Counted from the first letter of the stretch, positions 8,990 through 18,173 are shown. The stretch: DNA of 64,000 nt from BOG-908 sp963795825 (GCA_963795825.1 CAWCIW010000001.1:372001-436000); one strand, 5' to 3'. Notes: generated from the letters alone by a model not told the origin. Program-made: numbers and translations.

Positions 8990-9892
8990 TTACCGATATA
9001 TCAAAGTCCCAGGCCCAGCCTCGGTAAACAGCTCCAGCAGCACCGCATGCGGTATCCGCCCATCCAGGATAACGCACCCCTTGGCACCCGCCTCCAGCGC
9101 CTCGAAGCAATTCTCCACTTTCGGGATCATCCCACCATGGATCGTCCCGTCGGCGATCAGCGCGCGCGCCTCGTTCACGCTCATCTCCGCGATCAGGTTG
9201 CCCCCGGCATCCAGAACGCCGGGCACATCGGTCAGCATCAGCAGGCGCGTCGCATGCAGCGCGCCGGCGATGGCACCGGCCGCATCGTCGGCGTTGATGT
9301 TGTAGGTCTGCCCGTCCATCCCGTAGCCCACGGGCGCCACCACAGGGATCAGCCCCGAGCCGGTCAGCGCGTGGATCACGCGGGCGTCCACATGCTCCGG
9401 CTCGCCCACGAAACCCAGATCGAGCACGTGCTCGATATGGCTGTCCGGATCGATCACCGTGCGGGTGAGTTTGCGCGCCCGTATCAGCCCGCCGTCCTTG
9501 CCGGAAATGCCCACTGCCAGCGCGCCGGCGCGGTTGATCAGCTCGGTGACGAATTTGTTCACGCTGCCGGCGAGCACCATTTCCACCACTTCGACCATCG
9601 CCGCGTCCGTCACCCGCAGGCCGTCGACGAACTCGCTCTTGATCGCCAGGCGCTGCAGCATCGCGTTGATCTGCGGGCCGCCGCCATGCACCACCACGGG
9701 GTTCACGCCCACCTGTTTCAGCAGCGCGATGTCGCGGCCGAACTCGGTGGCGAGCTCCGGGTCGCCCATCGCGTGGCCGCCGTATTTCACCACGATGGTG
9801 GCCCCGGCATAGCGGCGCAGGAACGGCAGCGCCTGGGCCAGGATGGCGGCCTGCTCGGTAGCGCGGCGCAGGGCTTCGGGGGAATGGGACAT
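8990..9892 (-). CDS. argB: Acetylglutamate kinase
   Basis: Phosphorylates N-acetylglutamate in arginine synthesis. 300 residues with the expected motifs: TIVVKYGGHAMGD (phosphate binding), VVVHGGGPQINAML (substrate loop), NADDAAGAIAGAL and HGGMIPKVENCFEA. The sequence continues to the usual C-terminal GAGTLI-like end (GPGTLIYR). It lies downstream of an acetyltransferase gene with an 81 bp gap. The stop TAA lies in the TAAGGCAAG border of R6. The form is the longer, arginine-inhibitable type in many alphaproteobacteria, though inhibition cannot be read from sequence here. Confidence 0.97.
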   Translation of the reverse strand: MSHSPEALRRATEQAAILAQALPFLRRYAGATIVVKYGGHAMGDPELATEFGRDIALLKQVGVNPVVVHGGGPQINAMLQRLAIKSEFVDGLRVTDAAMVEVVEMVLAGSVNKFVTELINRAGALAVGISGKDGGLIRARKLTRTVIDPDSHIEHVLDLGFVGEPEHVDARVIHALTGSGLIPVVAPVGYGMDGQTYNINADDAAGAIAGALHATRLLMLTDVPGVLDAGGNLIAEMSVNEARALIADGTIHGGMIPKVENCFEALEAGAKGCVILDGRIPHAVLLELFTEAGPGTLIYR

Positions 9893-9973
9893 GGCGTTGG
9901 GGGTTATGGCTGGTGTGGCGGCAAGGCAAGCGGTTTTCGGCCGATCGCCCGGCGCGCACCAGGCGGCGCCGCC

Positions 9974-10764
9974 TTAGCCCTTCAGCATGGCCCGCAGCTC
10001 GGGCCATCCGAGCACGGCGGGGGTGAAAGCCGGACGCGGCGGCGCCTCGGCAAGCTGGTCGAGGAAGCGGTCCGGATCGGTTATGTCGTGATCGAACAGA
10101 ACGCCGGGATGGCGCTCCCACCACCGGCTCTCCAGCAGCCGCTCGATGGTGCGGTCCGCAAAACGTTTGCGTATCACCCGCGCCGGACTGCCGCCGACGA
10201 TCGCATAGGCAGGCACGTCCTTGGTGACGACCGCGCCGGCGCCGATCACCGATCCGGTGTGCAAGGTGATACCGCGCCCGATGATGACATCGTTGCCGGT
10301 CCACACATCATGTTGCAGGACCGGACGGGGCTTGTTGCGTATCGTGGGCTGTATCATGTCTGCGAGCTGCCATCGAGCAGGTCCTCCCTGGCCCAGCGGA
10401 ACGACGGACGCGTCGTCTGATACGGAAAATTGCTGGTGGTGACGTGCTCGATCGGATGGCGTTCGCCCATCACCGTGGTGCGGTCGGCGATGGAACAATA
10501 GCGCCCGGCATCGAACACGACACCGCCGGACCTGCTGTAGCTGAACGCCCCCAGGCTGTGCAGCAGCGTGCCGTTGGTGAAATCGGCGTAGGCCTCGATC
10601 CGGGCGGTTTTGTGCAGCTCCACGAAGGGCATGTTGGCCGCGGAACGCCCGCCGAACGAGATACGGTGCTGCACGAACACGGACCACAGCCAGTTCGTCA
10701 TGCGCAACCGGACGCTGCGCGCATCCTGGCTGACGATTTCGGTGCCTTCCGGGCGATCTTGCAT
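9974..10764 (-). CDS. CatB-like hexapeptide O-acetyltransferase (frame broken)
   Basis: A left-handed beta-helix acetyltransferase. The first frame gives GAFSYSRSGGVVFDAGRYCSIADRTTVMGERHPIEHVTTS, with the catalytic-type His. The second gives DVWTGNDVIIGRGITLHTGSVIGAGAVVTKDVPAYAIVGGSPARVI, the classic hexapeptide and C-terminal signature of xenobiotic and polysaccharide acetyltransferases. The frames meet at about 10370-10380 (one-base error likely). Total about 263 residues. The N-terminal EAYADFTNGTLLHSLGAFSYS suggests a glycan acetylase rather than chloramphenicol resistance. The ATG at 10764 follows ATTAAG-rich DNA just before R7. Confidence 0.75.
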
Positions 10765-10798
10765 CGTGATACCAACCAAAATTAAGTTTGACGCATTC

Positions 10799-10990
10799 AA
10801 GGCAGGCAAGAAAGCAGTCCTTTTTCGAGAAAAAGGACCAAAAAGCTTTTGCTCCGACGCCTGCACGAACGCCTACTTACGTATTGCAAGTCGATGCGGC
10901 TGCAGTGAGAACCAAATTGTCGTGCAGGCGTCACAGCAAAAGCTTTTTGCTTCTTTTTCTCGAAAAAGAAGGCCTTTCTTCCTTGCTGCC
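10799..10990. repeat. R7, full repeat (B / A)
   Basis: Left B hairpin, core GACGCCTGCACGA ... TCGTGCAGGCGTC (13 bp pairing), inner ATTGCAAGTCGATGCGGCTGCAG hairpin, right A hairpin. Lies upstream of the acetyltransferase and downstream of the DgcN-like gene. Confidence 0.95.
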
Positions 10991-11088
10991 GATAAGTCGA
11001 GTCAGTCCCAAGACGGGCTGGTATAACCGGCGGTTTCCGGTGGCGACAAGGCACGGCGCGCCGGGGTGGGGCCGCGCAGGCATCCGCC

Positions 11089-12102
11089 TCAGTCGGCGAG
11101 GCAGGACTCCACCAGCGCTTCGAGCTCGGCCCCTGCCTGCATCGGATCGGCGGCCGGCAAGCCGGTCTCCTCGTGCGCTTCGGCGAACGCCAGCGCCCGC
11201 CCGGCCGCATCCAGATGCGCGGTGTTCAGGCTGATGCCGCCGCAGCGTATCGCCGGGTTGGTGCGGCGCCCCAGCGCCAGGTTCATCGCGATCGTCTCGG
11301 CCAGGCTGGGCAGGCTGTAGCCCTCCAGCCCCACGATGGTCCGCCGCCCCGGCTGGTGGCACACCACGATCACGTCCGGCTGGCTGCCGTGCAGCAGGCC
11401 CAGCGACACGCCGGCATAAGCGGGGTGGAACAGCGAGCCCTGGCCCTCGATCACGTCCCAATGGTCCGGTGCCGCATCCGGGCTGAGCAACTCCGCGGCG
11501 CCCGCCTCGAAATCTGCGATCACCGCGTCCATCGGGATGCCGGCGCCGGCGATCATGATCCCGGTCTGCCCGGTGGCGCGGAAATCGGCGGCCAGGCCGC
11601 GCGCGCGCAGCGCACGGGCCAGCGCCAGAGCGGTGTATTTCTTGCCGAGCGCGCAGTCCGTGCCCACCGTGAGCAGCCGCCGGCCGGACCGTTTGCGCCC
11701 GGTGGCGATCGGCAGGTTGGCGGGCGGCACGCGCACGTCGATCAGCCGGCGGCCCAGGCGGCCGGCTGCCTCTGCCAAGGCCGGCACCGCGGCCAGCGGG
11801 CCGTGCAGGCCGCTGACGATGTCCAGCCCGGCTTCCAGCCCCTCCACCAGCGCCGCCACCCAGCCGGGCGGCAAAACGCCGCCGATATTGGCCACGCCGA
11901 TCACCAGCGCGCGGGCGCCGCGTCCGTAAGCTTCGGCGGGGGTGAGCGCGGCCAGGCCGGTGCTGACGCGCGCCTCCGGCAACGCGTATTCGCCTATGCA
12001 GAGCGGGGCCGCCCAGTCGCGCAGCCCGAACGCGGTTTTCGCAAAGCCCGGGTGCTGCACGTCTCCCAGAAACAGCAGATACGGGCTGGGAAGTTCGAGC
12101 AT
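11089..12102 (-). CDS. DUF1611 protein, DgcN-like
   Basis: A 337-residue DUF1611 family protein. It has a Walker-A-like loop LLTVGTDCALGKKYTALALA and the family blocks ALVIGVANIGG, GLHGPLAAVP, ATGQTGIMIAGAGIPMDAVI, VIEGQGSLFHPAYAGVSLGLLHG. Some DUF1611 members (DgcN) take part in D-glutamate/D-amino-acid catabolism together with an epimerase DgcA; no dgcA lies here. It follows an XRE-cupin regulator on the same strand by 47 bp, and a TonB receptor is divergent, so a small inducible uptake/catabolism locus is plausible. The precise substrate is inferred only. Confidence 0.8.
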   Translation of the reverse strand: MLELPSPYLLFLGDVQHPGFAKTAFGLRDWAAPLCIGEYALPEARVSTGLAALTPAEAYGRGARALVIGVANIGGVLPPGWVAALVEGLEAGLDIVSGLHGPLAAVPALAEAAGRLGRRLIDVRVPPANLPIATGRKRSGRRLLTVGTDCALGKKYTALALARALRARGLAADFRATGQTGIMIAGAGIPMDAVIADFEAGAAELLSPDAAPDHWDVIEGQGSLFHPAYAGVSLGLLHGSQPDVIVVCHQPGRRTIVGLEGYSLPSLAETIAMNLALGRRTNPAIRCGGISLNTAHLDAAGRALAFAEAHEETGLPAADPMQAGAELEALVESCLAD

Positions 12103-12149
12103 CGACGCGCCGGGCGCCGGTGCCCTGCGCGCGATGGCGGGCAGGCCGC

Positions 12150-12905
12150 TCAATTGCGCCGTGAGCGCGGCCGCGCAACATCCTGGCCGGGTGGCGGCGC
12201 TATCCTGCGCAAGCGCGCATTCGCCGCGGCTGGCGTGGGGCCTGGCGCCTGGCGCGCCGCCTGTGCGCGGCCGACGGCGCGTTCGGGCGGGTTCTGGCTC
12301 GCGGCCTGGTCGAGCAGCTCTTCCTGCGTGGTCGAACACACGCATACGGCCAGCGCCTGCACGCACGCGCCATGCGCCAGATAAGCGTGGCCCATACGGC
12401 TGTCGATATACACCAATTCACCGGGCGAGAGGATCACCGGATCGTAGAACTCCGTGTGCACTTCGACCTGCCCTTCCAGAACATAGAGGAATTCCTGCCC
12501 GTCATGGCGCATCAGGCCGCCGAATTCCGCGATCGACCGCGCCTTTAGTCGCGTGAAGATCGGAATCATGTCCTTGTTGCGCAGCTCAGGCGACAAATAG
12601 AAATAGTCGTAATTTGGCGTGGTGATCGACAGCGCGCCGGCGCGGGTGCCGACGCTGCGCCTGCTGTTGGCGACCGCCTGCTGCTCGCTCTTCGGTTCGG
12701 CGAACAGTTCGGACATGCGTAGGCCGAGCCGGTCGGCGATCATCTGCAGTTTGTCGTAGGTCAGCGTCAGCCTGTCGTGCTCCACTTTCGCGAGGGTGGA
12801 GAACGGCACGCCGGTGCGCTCGCTCATCTGCTTCAGCGTCAGGCCGTAGCGTTCCCGCAGCGAGCGCATCAGCGAGCCGAGGGTCGGTTTTGCCGGCACC
12901 GTCAT
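12150..12905 (-). CDS. XRE-family regulator with cupin sensor domain
   Basis: 251 residues. The N-terminal helix-turn-helix (residues 5-65) reads SLMRSLRERYGLTLKQMSER and continues GVPFSTLAKVEHDRLTLTYDKL. A linker follows, then a C-terminal cupin with EFLYVLEGQVEVHTEFYDPVILSPGELVYIDSRMGHAYLAHG (about residues 140-190). Such proteins bind DNA near their own gene and sense a small ligand. The start at 12905 is favoured over 12917 because GAGGA lies 6 nt before it. Position between DgcN and a divergent TonB receptor suggests it controls both. The C-terminal 50 residues are low complexity (Pro/Ala/Arg). Confidence 0.85.
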   Translation of the reverse strand: MTVPAKPTLGSLMRSLRERYGLTLKQMSERTGVPFSTLAKVEHDRLTLTYDKLQMIADRLGLRMSELFAEPKSEQQAVANSRRSVGTRAGALSITTPNYDYFYLSPELRNKDMIPIFTRLKARSIAEFGGLMRHDGQEFLYVLEGQVEVHTEFYDPVILSPGELVYIDSRMGHAYLAHGACVQALAVCVCSTTQEELLDQAASQNPPERAVGRAQAARQAPGPTPAAANARLRRIAPPPGQDVARPRSRRN

Positions 12906-13254
12906 CACGTTCCTCATCACTCCAGCACGCAATGCCACTATGCGACAGCCGGTCCGCGGTTGCCATCGCAGGCCCCGGTCGAAGCGCTTTGTCGCAACCG
13001 GGCCGGCGATGTTCCTACTCAGGATAATCTTAGCGCGGAAGGTTCGGCGTCCGCCAGCCCTGCTCGCGCCTTTCGCAAGGGGTGGTGCGTTTTCTGTTTG
13101 TGCTGCAATGGTATTGTCGATGTGTCTATGTTGCGCCACGGGGTGGCAGGCTAGGTGAATTGTTGCCGGGATCGCTTGACACTGTCCTGACTGGGATAAT
13201 AGCGTCTCGCCCGGAACAGCAGCGCAGGGCACATCCTGCCACGGGGAGTTGCTC
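12906..13254. promoter_or_regulatory. Divergent regulatory region between XRE-cupin regulator and TonB receptor
   Basis: 349 bp without a convincing gene. On the plus strand TTGACA (13176-13181) is followed 15 bp later by TAATAG (13197-13202), a candidate sigma-70 promoter for the receptor gene. The receptor's ribosome-binding site GGGGAG is at 13243-13248. An AT-richer patch (13090-13130) could hold the regulator's operator. I saw no clear palindrome, so the operator is not assigned. Confidence 0.4.
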
Positions 13255-15585
13255 ATGGCCGGATATCGTTTGTCATCGGGAATGGCGATGGCGTTTGCCG
13301 CGATCGCGGCCGTGCCTGCCGCGGCGCAGAGCGTGCCGCCACCGCCGCGCCCGGCGGCACAAGGTGCCACGGCCCCTACCGCCCAGCCCTCCGCGCCGAC
13401 CAACGCGATCGAACAGATTATGGTCACCGCGAATAAGCGGCGCGAGCGGGCGCGCGAAGTCGCAAACAGCGTGACCGCGATCTCCGGCACGCAGCTGGAC
13501 AGGCGGCAGGAAGTCAGCGTGCAGGACCTGGTCAGCCAGGTGCCCGGCCTCTCGGTGGAAGCCGACGATAAAACGACCGTGCGAATTATCATCCGTGGGC
13601 TGAATACCGGCAGCCCGGGCGCCACCGTCGCATCGTTGCTGGACGACACACCAACAAATTCGGTCGGAGCGCAGAACAACGCCGGGACCAACTCGCCCAA
13701 TTTCGACACGTTCGACCTCTCGCGCGTCGAGGTCCTACGCGGCCCGCAAGGTTCCCTGTATGGCGCATCCGCCGAGGGCGGCCTGATAAAATACGTCACC
13801 AACCCGCCCGATCCCACGAAATATTCGGCTGAGCTCGAAGGCGGCATCGACGGCACCACGGATGGCGGGCTTGGCGGCACGCTCAAGGGATTTGCCAACC
13901 TGCCTTTGCTGGACGGCAAAGCGGCCCTGCGCATCACCGGCTGGAACGAGTGGATACCCGGCTACATCGATAATCCGGACCGCAACAAGACAGACGACAA
14001 CAGCGGCCAGCGCTATGGCTGGCGCGCGTCGCTGCTCGTGCAGCCGACCACCGATCTGACGATCCGCCTGACCGCCGAACGCCAGACCCTGTTCAGCAAC
14101 GGCGCGGACTTCCTGCAGGCCCGCGGCGCTGCGCTCACGCCCACAGCGCCGCCAGCAGATCAGCTCAGCCTCCTCAACGGCCTGACGAACAATACGTACC
14201 TGCCCACGCAGGGCCAGAACGAGTCCGGTGTTTATTACGGCAACATCAACTACGATCTGGGCTGGTCGAGCCTCACCTCGATCACCAGCTACACCAACAG
14301 CAGTTTCCGCAACCTCATTGATGCCACCAACGACCTTGCAGGCCCTGGCCTGACATACGGCAATTTTTTTTCCGCCGACGTGTACGGCGTGCCGTCGCTG
14401 GCGCAGATCCGGCAGAATTCGGACTTCGACAAGTTCAACCAGGAAGTCCGGCTCACATCCGACCCCGGTTTCGAAGTGCTGGGCCGCCGGTTCGAATGGC
14501 TGCTGGGCGGCTACTACACGCATGAAACATCCATATTATCACAGGACCTCGATGCGCTCGGCGCCAGCACGGCCAAGCTGATAACGCCAGCCGGCGAAAG
14601 GGTCAGGATATTCGGGCAACTCTCCGAATGGGCGTTCTTCGCCAATGCAGACTACTACGTTCTGCCGAACGTCGACCTGGCACTCGGCGGACGCCTGAGC
14701 GGCAACGCCCAGCACGCCCAGGAGCAATATCTGCCGGCGGCTCTGACCGGCCCTACGTCGCTCTTCCTGCCCACGCTGAAATCCAACGACCACGACCAGC
14801 TGTTCTCGGTAGCGCCGCGCTGGCACATTAACGACAACTCGCTGCTATACGCGCGCATCGCCTCCGGCTACCGCCCTGGTGGGCCAAACGTCGCCCTGCC
14901 TGGGGTGACCGGTATCCCGACCTCCTACAGCCCCGATCGCACGGTCAATTACGAACTCGGGTTCCGCCAGGACCTGTTCAACAAAGCCGTCTCCATCGAC
15001 GTGACCGGCTTCTTCATCACCTGGAAAGACATCCAGGTCCTCAGCACCGTGATTACCAGCGACGGCCCGTTCGGCGTGAACGGCAACGCGGGCAGCGCGG
15101 TCAGCAAAGGTCTGGAATGGGACCTGAACTGGGTGCCGCTGCCCGGGCTTAAGCTGAATGCCACAGGCAGCTACCAGGATTCGCGGCTCAAGGAGGATGC
15201 GCTGGGCCTGGGCGGCGCAAGTGGCGACTACCTGCCCTACGTGCCGAATGTCACCAGCGCGGTGAACGTCGATTACGGCTGGGCGCTGACGGACCGGTTC
15301 CACGCCTACATCTCCGGCACCTGGAGCTACGTGGGCGAGCGCTACAGCGGCTTCTCGCCTGCGACGACGCCCATCGTCTCCCACGTGCTGCTGCCGAGCT
15401 ACAACACCGGCGCGCTGCGCACCGGCATCGAGGACGATCGCTACAGCTTCGAGATGTATATCAACAACATCAGCGACGCGCGGGGGATCACCTATTACCA
15501 GAGCGAAGGTGGGCAGAACTTCAGCGGACAGGAAACGATCATCCAGCCGCGCACGATCGGCGCGATTGCGCGGGTGAAGTTCTAG
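13255..15585 (+). CDS. TonB-dependent outer-membrane receptor
   Basis: 776 residues. A signal peptide (residues about 1-23, ending AAAQS) and a Pro/Ala linker precede IEQIMVTANKRRERA, a TonB-box-like segment. The plug domain follows (VSVQDLVSQVPGLSVEA, IIIRGLNTGSPG, FDLSRVEVLRGPQGSLYGASAEGGLIKYVTN). The remainder is a 22-strand-type barrel ending ...TIGAIARVKF with C-terminal Phe, the outer-membrane assembly signal. The ATG at 13255 has GGGGAG upstream. Many receptors of this type import substrates other than siderophores. The neighbouring DgcN and regulator suggest a D-amino-acid or peptide-type ligand, which is inference. No nearby exbB/tonB. Confidence 0.92.
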   Translation: MAGYRLSSGMAMAFAAIAAVPAAAQSVPPPPRPAAQGATAPTAQPSAPTNAIEQIMVTANKRRERAREVANSVTAISGTQLDRRQEVSVQDLVSQVPGLSVEADDKTTVRIIIRGLNTGSPGATVASLLDDTPTNSVGAQNNAGTNSPNFDTFDLSRVEVLRGPQGSLYGASAEGGLIKYVTNPPDPTKYSAELEGGIDGTTDGGLGGTLKGFANLPLLDGKAALRITGWNEWIPGYIDNPDRNKTDDNSGQRYGWRASLLVQPTTDLTIRLTAERQTLFSNGADFLQARGAALTPTAPPADQLSLLNGLTNNTYLPTQGQNESGVYYGNINYDLGWSSLTSITSYTNSSFRNLIDATNDLAGPGLTYGNFFSADVYGVPSLAQIRQNSDFDKFNQEVRLTSDPGFEVLGRRFEWLLGGYYTHETSILSQDLDALGASTAKLITPAGERVRIFGQLSEWAFFANADYYVLPNVDLALGGRLSGNAQHAQEQYLPAALTGPTSLFLPTLKSNDHDQLFSVAPRWHINDNSLLYARIASGYRPGGPNVALPGVTGIPTSYSPDRTVNYELGFRQDLFNKAVSIDVTGFFITWKDIQVLSTVITSDGPFGVNGNAGSAVSKGLEWDLNWVPLPGLKLNATGSYQDSRLKEDALGLGGASGDYLPYVPNVTSAVNVDYGWALTDRFHAYISGTWSYVGERYSGFSPATTPIVSHVLLPSYNTGALRTGIEDDRYSFEMYINNISDARGITYYQSEGGQNFSGQETIIQPRTIGAIARVKF

Positions 15586-15614
15586 ACTTCAGGGGATTGT
15601 TTGTATCAGGTGGG

Positions 15615-15667
15615 TAAGGCAATAAAGTAATTCTTTTTCGAGAAAAAGGACTACTTTCTTTCTTGCC
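15615..15667. repeat. R8, collapsed single-hairpin repeat
   Basis: Only one hairpin, with both outer borders retained: TAAGGCAATAAAG on the left and CTTTCTTTCTTGCC on the right, around TTCTTTTTCGAGAAAAAGGA. The core and one arm are gone. It lies between the convergent TonB receptor and TraB genes. Confidence 0.8.
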
Positions 15668-15685
15668 CAAACCCCAGCAGCGCGC

Positions 15686-16531
15686 CTAGCGCACCCGCTC
15701 CACCGCAAATCCCTGGTTGCGCAACAATTGCGGCACACCGACCGACCCGCAGAGATGCGCCACGCCCACCGCCACGAACGCCACGCCGGACCCTGCCAGC
15801 CGCTCGGCGATGCGCTGCGCGAACCGCTCGTTGCGTCGCAGGATCAGCTCGGTCCAGACCGCCTCGCTGCGCAGTCGCATCGTCTGGTTGACCTGGCGGT
15901 CGACCGCTGCCTCGTCACCGGTGCGCCAGACGGCCACTAAATTGTGGAACTGCGCCACGGCGTCGTCGGAATCGTCGATATCGTTCTCCAGCGCCGCGAG
16001 CTGGGTGGCCGGCGACATGTCCGCCATGATGGCGAATTGCTGGTCCACCGTCTCGAAGGTGGGCGTGGCCTTGTGGTGCGCGTGCGCATAGGCCAGCAGG
16101 GTGGCCTCGGCGCCCGGTTCCACCGGGCCGGAATGGCGCAGCGACGCGCCGAGCAGCAGCACCTCCACAAGCCAGGGCCGCGCCTGCGCCAGCAGGGCGG
16201 CGGGCATGCCGGAGGCGGCGGCGAGCACCCGGTAGCGCGCGCGGTAGGCTTCCGGCAGCAATTGCTCGGCGCTCGTGGCGGCGCCCATCCCGTAATGGCG
16301 TATCGCGTTCACGCTGTTGGAGAGGTCCGAGATGTCCGCCTCGGTCCAGACTTCCGTGGAGGCGTCGAGGGCCGTCTGGATCGCGGGGTCCATCCAGTGC
16401 TCGCCCACCGGCAGGATGTGGACGGTGCCGAACAGATAGACGGTGGCGTTGGCGCCGTGGGCGACCCAGAGGGCGGGGTCGGCGCTCGCGGGCGTAGCGA
16501 GGAGGAGAAGGAAGGAGAGGAAGCGTAGCAA
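15686..16531 (-). CDS. TraB/GumN family protein, exported
   Basis: 281 residues if started at TTG 16531, giving MLRFLSFLLLLATPASA, a clean signal peptide. No ATG lies between the repeat and this peptide. The only upstream in-frame ATG is inside repeat R9 and would add about 20 residues encoded by the repeat. The TraB/GumN fold is shown by YLFGTVHILPVGEHW near the N-terminus (GxxH) and VAFVAVGVAHLCGSVGVPQLL near the C-terminus (second GxxH). Bacterial members are poorly characterised, possibly metal-dependent peptidase-like. Convergent with the TonB receptor. Confidence 0.8.
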   Translation of the reverse strand: MLRFLSFLLLLATPASADPALWVAHGANATVYLFGTVHILPVGEHWMDPAIQTALDASTEVWTEADISDLSNSVNAIRHYGMGAATSAEQLLPEAYRARYRVLAAASGMPAALLAQARPWLVEVLLLGASLRHSGPVEPGAEATLLAYAHAHHKATPTFETVDQQFAIMADMSPATQLAALENDIDDSDDAVAQFHNLVAVWRTGDEAAVDRQVNQTMRLRSEAVWTELILRRNERFAQRIAERLAGSGVAFVAVGVAHLCGSVGVPQLLRNQGFAVERVR

Positions 16532-16710
16532 GGAAGCAGTCCTTTTTTGAAAAAAAGGACCAAAAAACTTTTGCTCCCCCGCCGGCATCGGCGCTTCGGT
16601 ATCTGTCCGCAACGGCCTGTGCTGGCAGAACCAGAGTAGCCCTCGATGCAGCGGGGGACGCAAAAGTTTTTTGGTCCTTTTTTTCAAAAAAGGACTGCTT
16701 GCCTTGCCTT
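16528..16710. repeat. R9, full repeat (B / B), overlapping two genes
   Basis: Both arms B type with T7/A7 stems. Core CCCCCGC...CGGCATC pairs with GATGC...GCGGGGG. It covers the TTG start of the TraB gene at one end and the last codons plus TGA of the MFS gene at the other. Confidence 0.95.
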
Positions 16711-17856
16711 GCTGCGCACAACATCCAACCGCATCGAAAGCAAAGTGGCCGCCAAAGCCGCAACCCCCAGCAGCGCCCCCAGCCAGGGTAGCGCCCCGTA
16801 GGACACGCCCGCGCTCAAGGCCGCGCCGCCGAGCCAGGCGCCCGTAGCGTTGCCCAGATTGAACGCGCCCTGGTTCAGCGTCGCCACCAGGTTCGGCGCT
16901 TCCGGCGCGGTATCGATCACCCGCATCTGCAGCGGTGCGGCGACGGCGAAGGTCAGCACGCCCCAGAGCAGCATCGTGGCACCGGCCGGCACGGCCCAGG
17001 GTAGCGTCGCCACGAACAGCGCCAGCGTGCCCACCAGCGCCGCCTGCACGCCGGCGATGCTCGCCATCAGCCGCCAGTCGCCGAGGCGGCCGCCCAGCAG
17101 GTTGCCCGCGGTGATGCCCACGCCGAACAGCAGCAGCAGCCAGGTGACCGTGTGCGGCGACAGCCGGGTCACGTGTTCGAGCATCGGCGTGATGTAGGTG
17201 AACACGCTGAACAGGCTGGCCGAGCCGAGCAGGCTCATCAGCATGGCGAGGATCACCTGGGGTTTGCGGAGCACGCGGAATTCGGCGAGCAGGCCGCTAT
17301 CGGCCGGCCTGGGCAGGCGCGGCAGCGCCCACGCGATGGCGGCGGCAGCGGCGGCGCTGATCGCGGCCACGCACCAGAAGGTGGCGCGCCAGCCTTCCGC
17401 CTGGCCGAGCGCGGTGCCGGCCGGCACGCCGAGCACGTTGGCCAGCGTCAGTCCGCTGAACATGATGGCGATTGCCTGGCCGCGTTTCTCCGGCGCCACC
17501 AGGCCGGCGGCCACGATCGAGCCGATGCCGAAGAACGCGCCGTGGCACAAAGCGGTGGCCACGCGCGCCGCCATCAGCAGCCCGTAGCCGGGGGCGATCG
17601 CGCAGAGCAGGTTGCCCAGACCATAGGCGCTGATGAGGCCGAGCAGGGCCGCGCGCCGGGGCAGCCGGGCGGTGGCGATGGCCAGGATCGGCGCGCCGAC
17701 CACCACGCCGAGCGCGTAGCCGGTGACCAGCAGGCCGGCGCCAGGGATGCTGACGTGGAGGTCGTGGCTCAGGTCCGGCAGGAGACCCATGATGACGAAC
17801 TCGCTGGTGCCTATGGCAAAGGCGGCGAGCGCCAAAGCGAGGAGCGGTAGGGGCAT
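16684..17856 (-). CDS. MFS transporter, drug/sugar-efflux (AraJ-like) type
   Basis: 390 residues with 12 predicted membrane helices. The N-terminus PLLALALAAFAIGTSEFVIMGLLPDLS is a hallmark of the DHA1 branch (AraJ, YdhP, purine-ribonucleoside and sugar efflux pumps). A further family marker is TGYALGVVVGAPILA. The start at MPLPLLALA (17856) is preferred over an upstream ATG. The C-terminus is odd: the frame runs into R9, which contributes the last residues (ARQAVLF) and the stop TGA from its hairpin. Substrate unknown. Confidence 0.88.
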   Translation of the reverse strand: MPLPLLALALAAFAIGTSEFVIMGLLPDLSHDLHVSIPGAGLLVTGYALGVVVGAPILAIATARLPRRAALLGLISAYGLGNLLCAIAPGYGLLMAARVATALCHGAFFGIGSIVAAGLVAPEKRGQAIAIMFSGLTLANVLGVPAGTALGQAEGWRATFWCVAAISAAAAAAIAWALPRLPRPADSGLLAEFRVLRKPQVILAMLMSLLGSASLFSVFTYITPMLEHVTRLSPHTVTWLLLLFGVGITAGNLLGGRLGDWRLMASIAGVQAALVGTLALFVATLPWAVPAGATMLLWGVLTFAVAAPLQMRVIDTAPEAPNLVATLNQGAFNLGNATGAWLGGAALSAGVSYGALPWLGALLGVAALAATLLSMRLDVVRSKARQAVLF

Positions 17857-17980
17857 GCGGCGGCTCCGGATAGGAACCGGGAGCTTGGGTGCGGCGGCGC
17901 ACGCGCACAAGATGCTGCGCTGCACAAAGAGGGTAGGCCTGCTGTTTAGGACTGGCTAGATTGCTGAGTGGCCCATCCTG

Positions 17981-18167
17981 GGCAGGCAAGAAAGCAGTCC
18001 TTTTTCGAGAAAAAGGACCAAAAAGCTTTTGCTATGACGCTTGCACAAAGGCCCGCGCCCATGTTGCAAGTCGATGCGGCTGCAGAAATAGCGAAATCGT
18101 CGTGCAGGCGTCGCAGCAAAAGCTTTGCTTCTTTTTCTCGAAAAAGAAGCCTTTCTTCCTTGCTGCC
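17981..18167. repeat. R10, full repeat (B / A)
   Basis: Left B hairpin, core GACGCTTGCACAA ... TCGTGCAGGCGTC, inner GTTGCAAGTCGATGCGGCTGCAG hairpin. The right A arm has lost a few bases (GAAGCC for GAAGGCC and CTTTGC for CTTTTTGC). Lies between the MFS and PEP-CTERM genes. Confidence 0.92.
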
Positions 18168-18173
18168 GATGAA

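Noticed and set aside
10787..11026. Short frames inside repeats encoding KAFFFEKKKQKTFA-like peptides as genes
   Set aside because: They follow from the repeat sequence, occur in several frames on both strands, and have no start signals or conservation as proteins. Only R21 is accepted as translated, because it lies inside a gene.
13090..13240. Riboswitch or Fur box before the TonB receptor
   Set aside because: No conserved riboswitch core or GATAATNATTATC-like palindrome could be found by eye.
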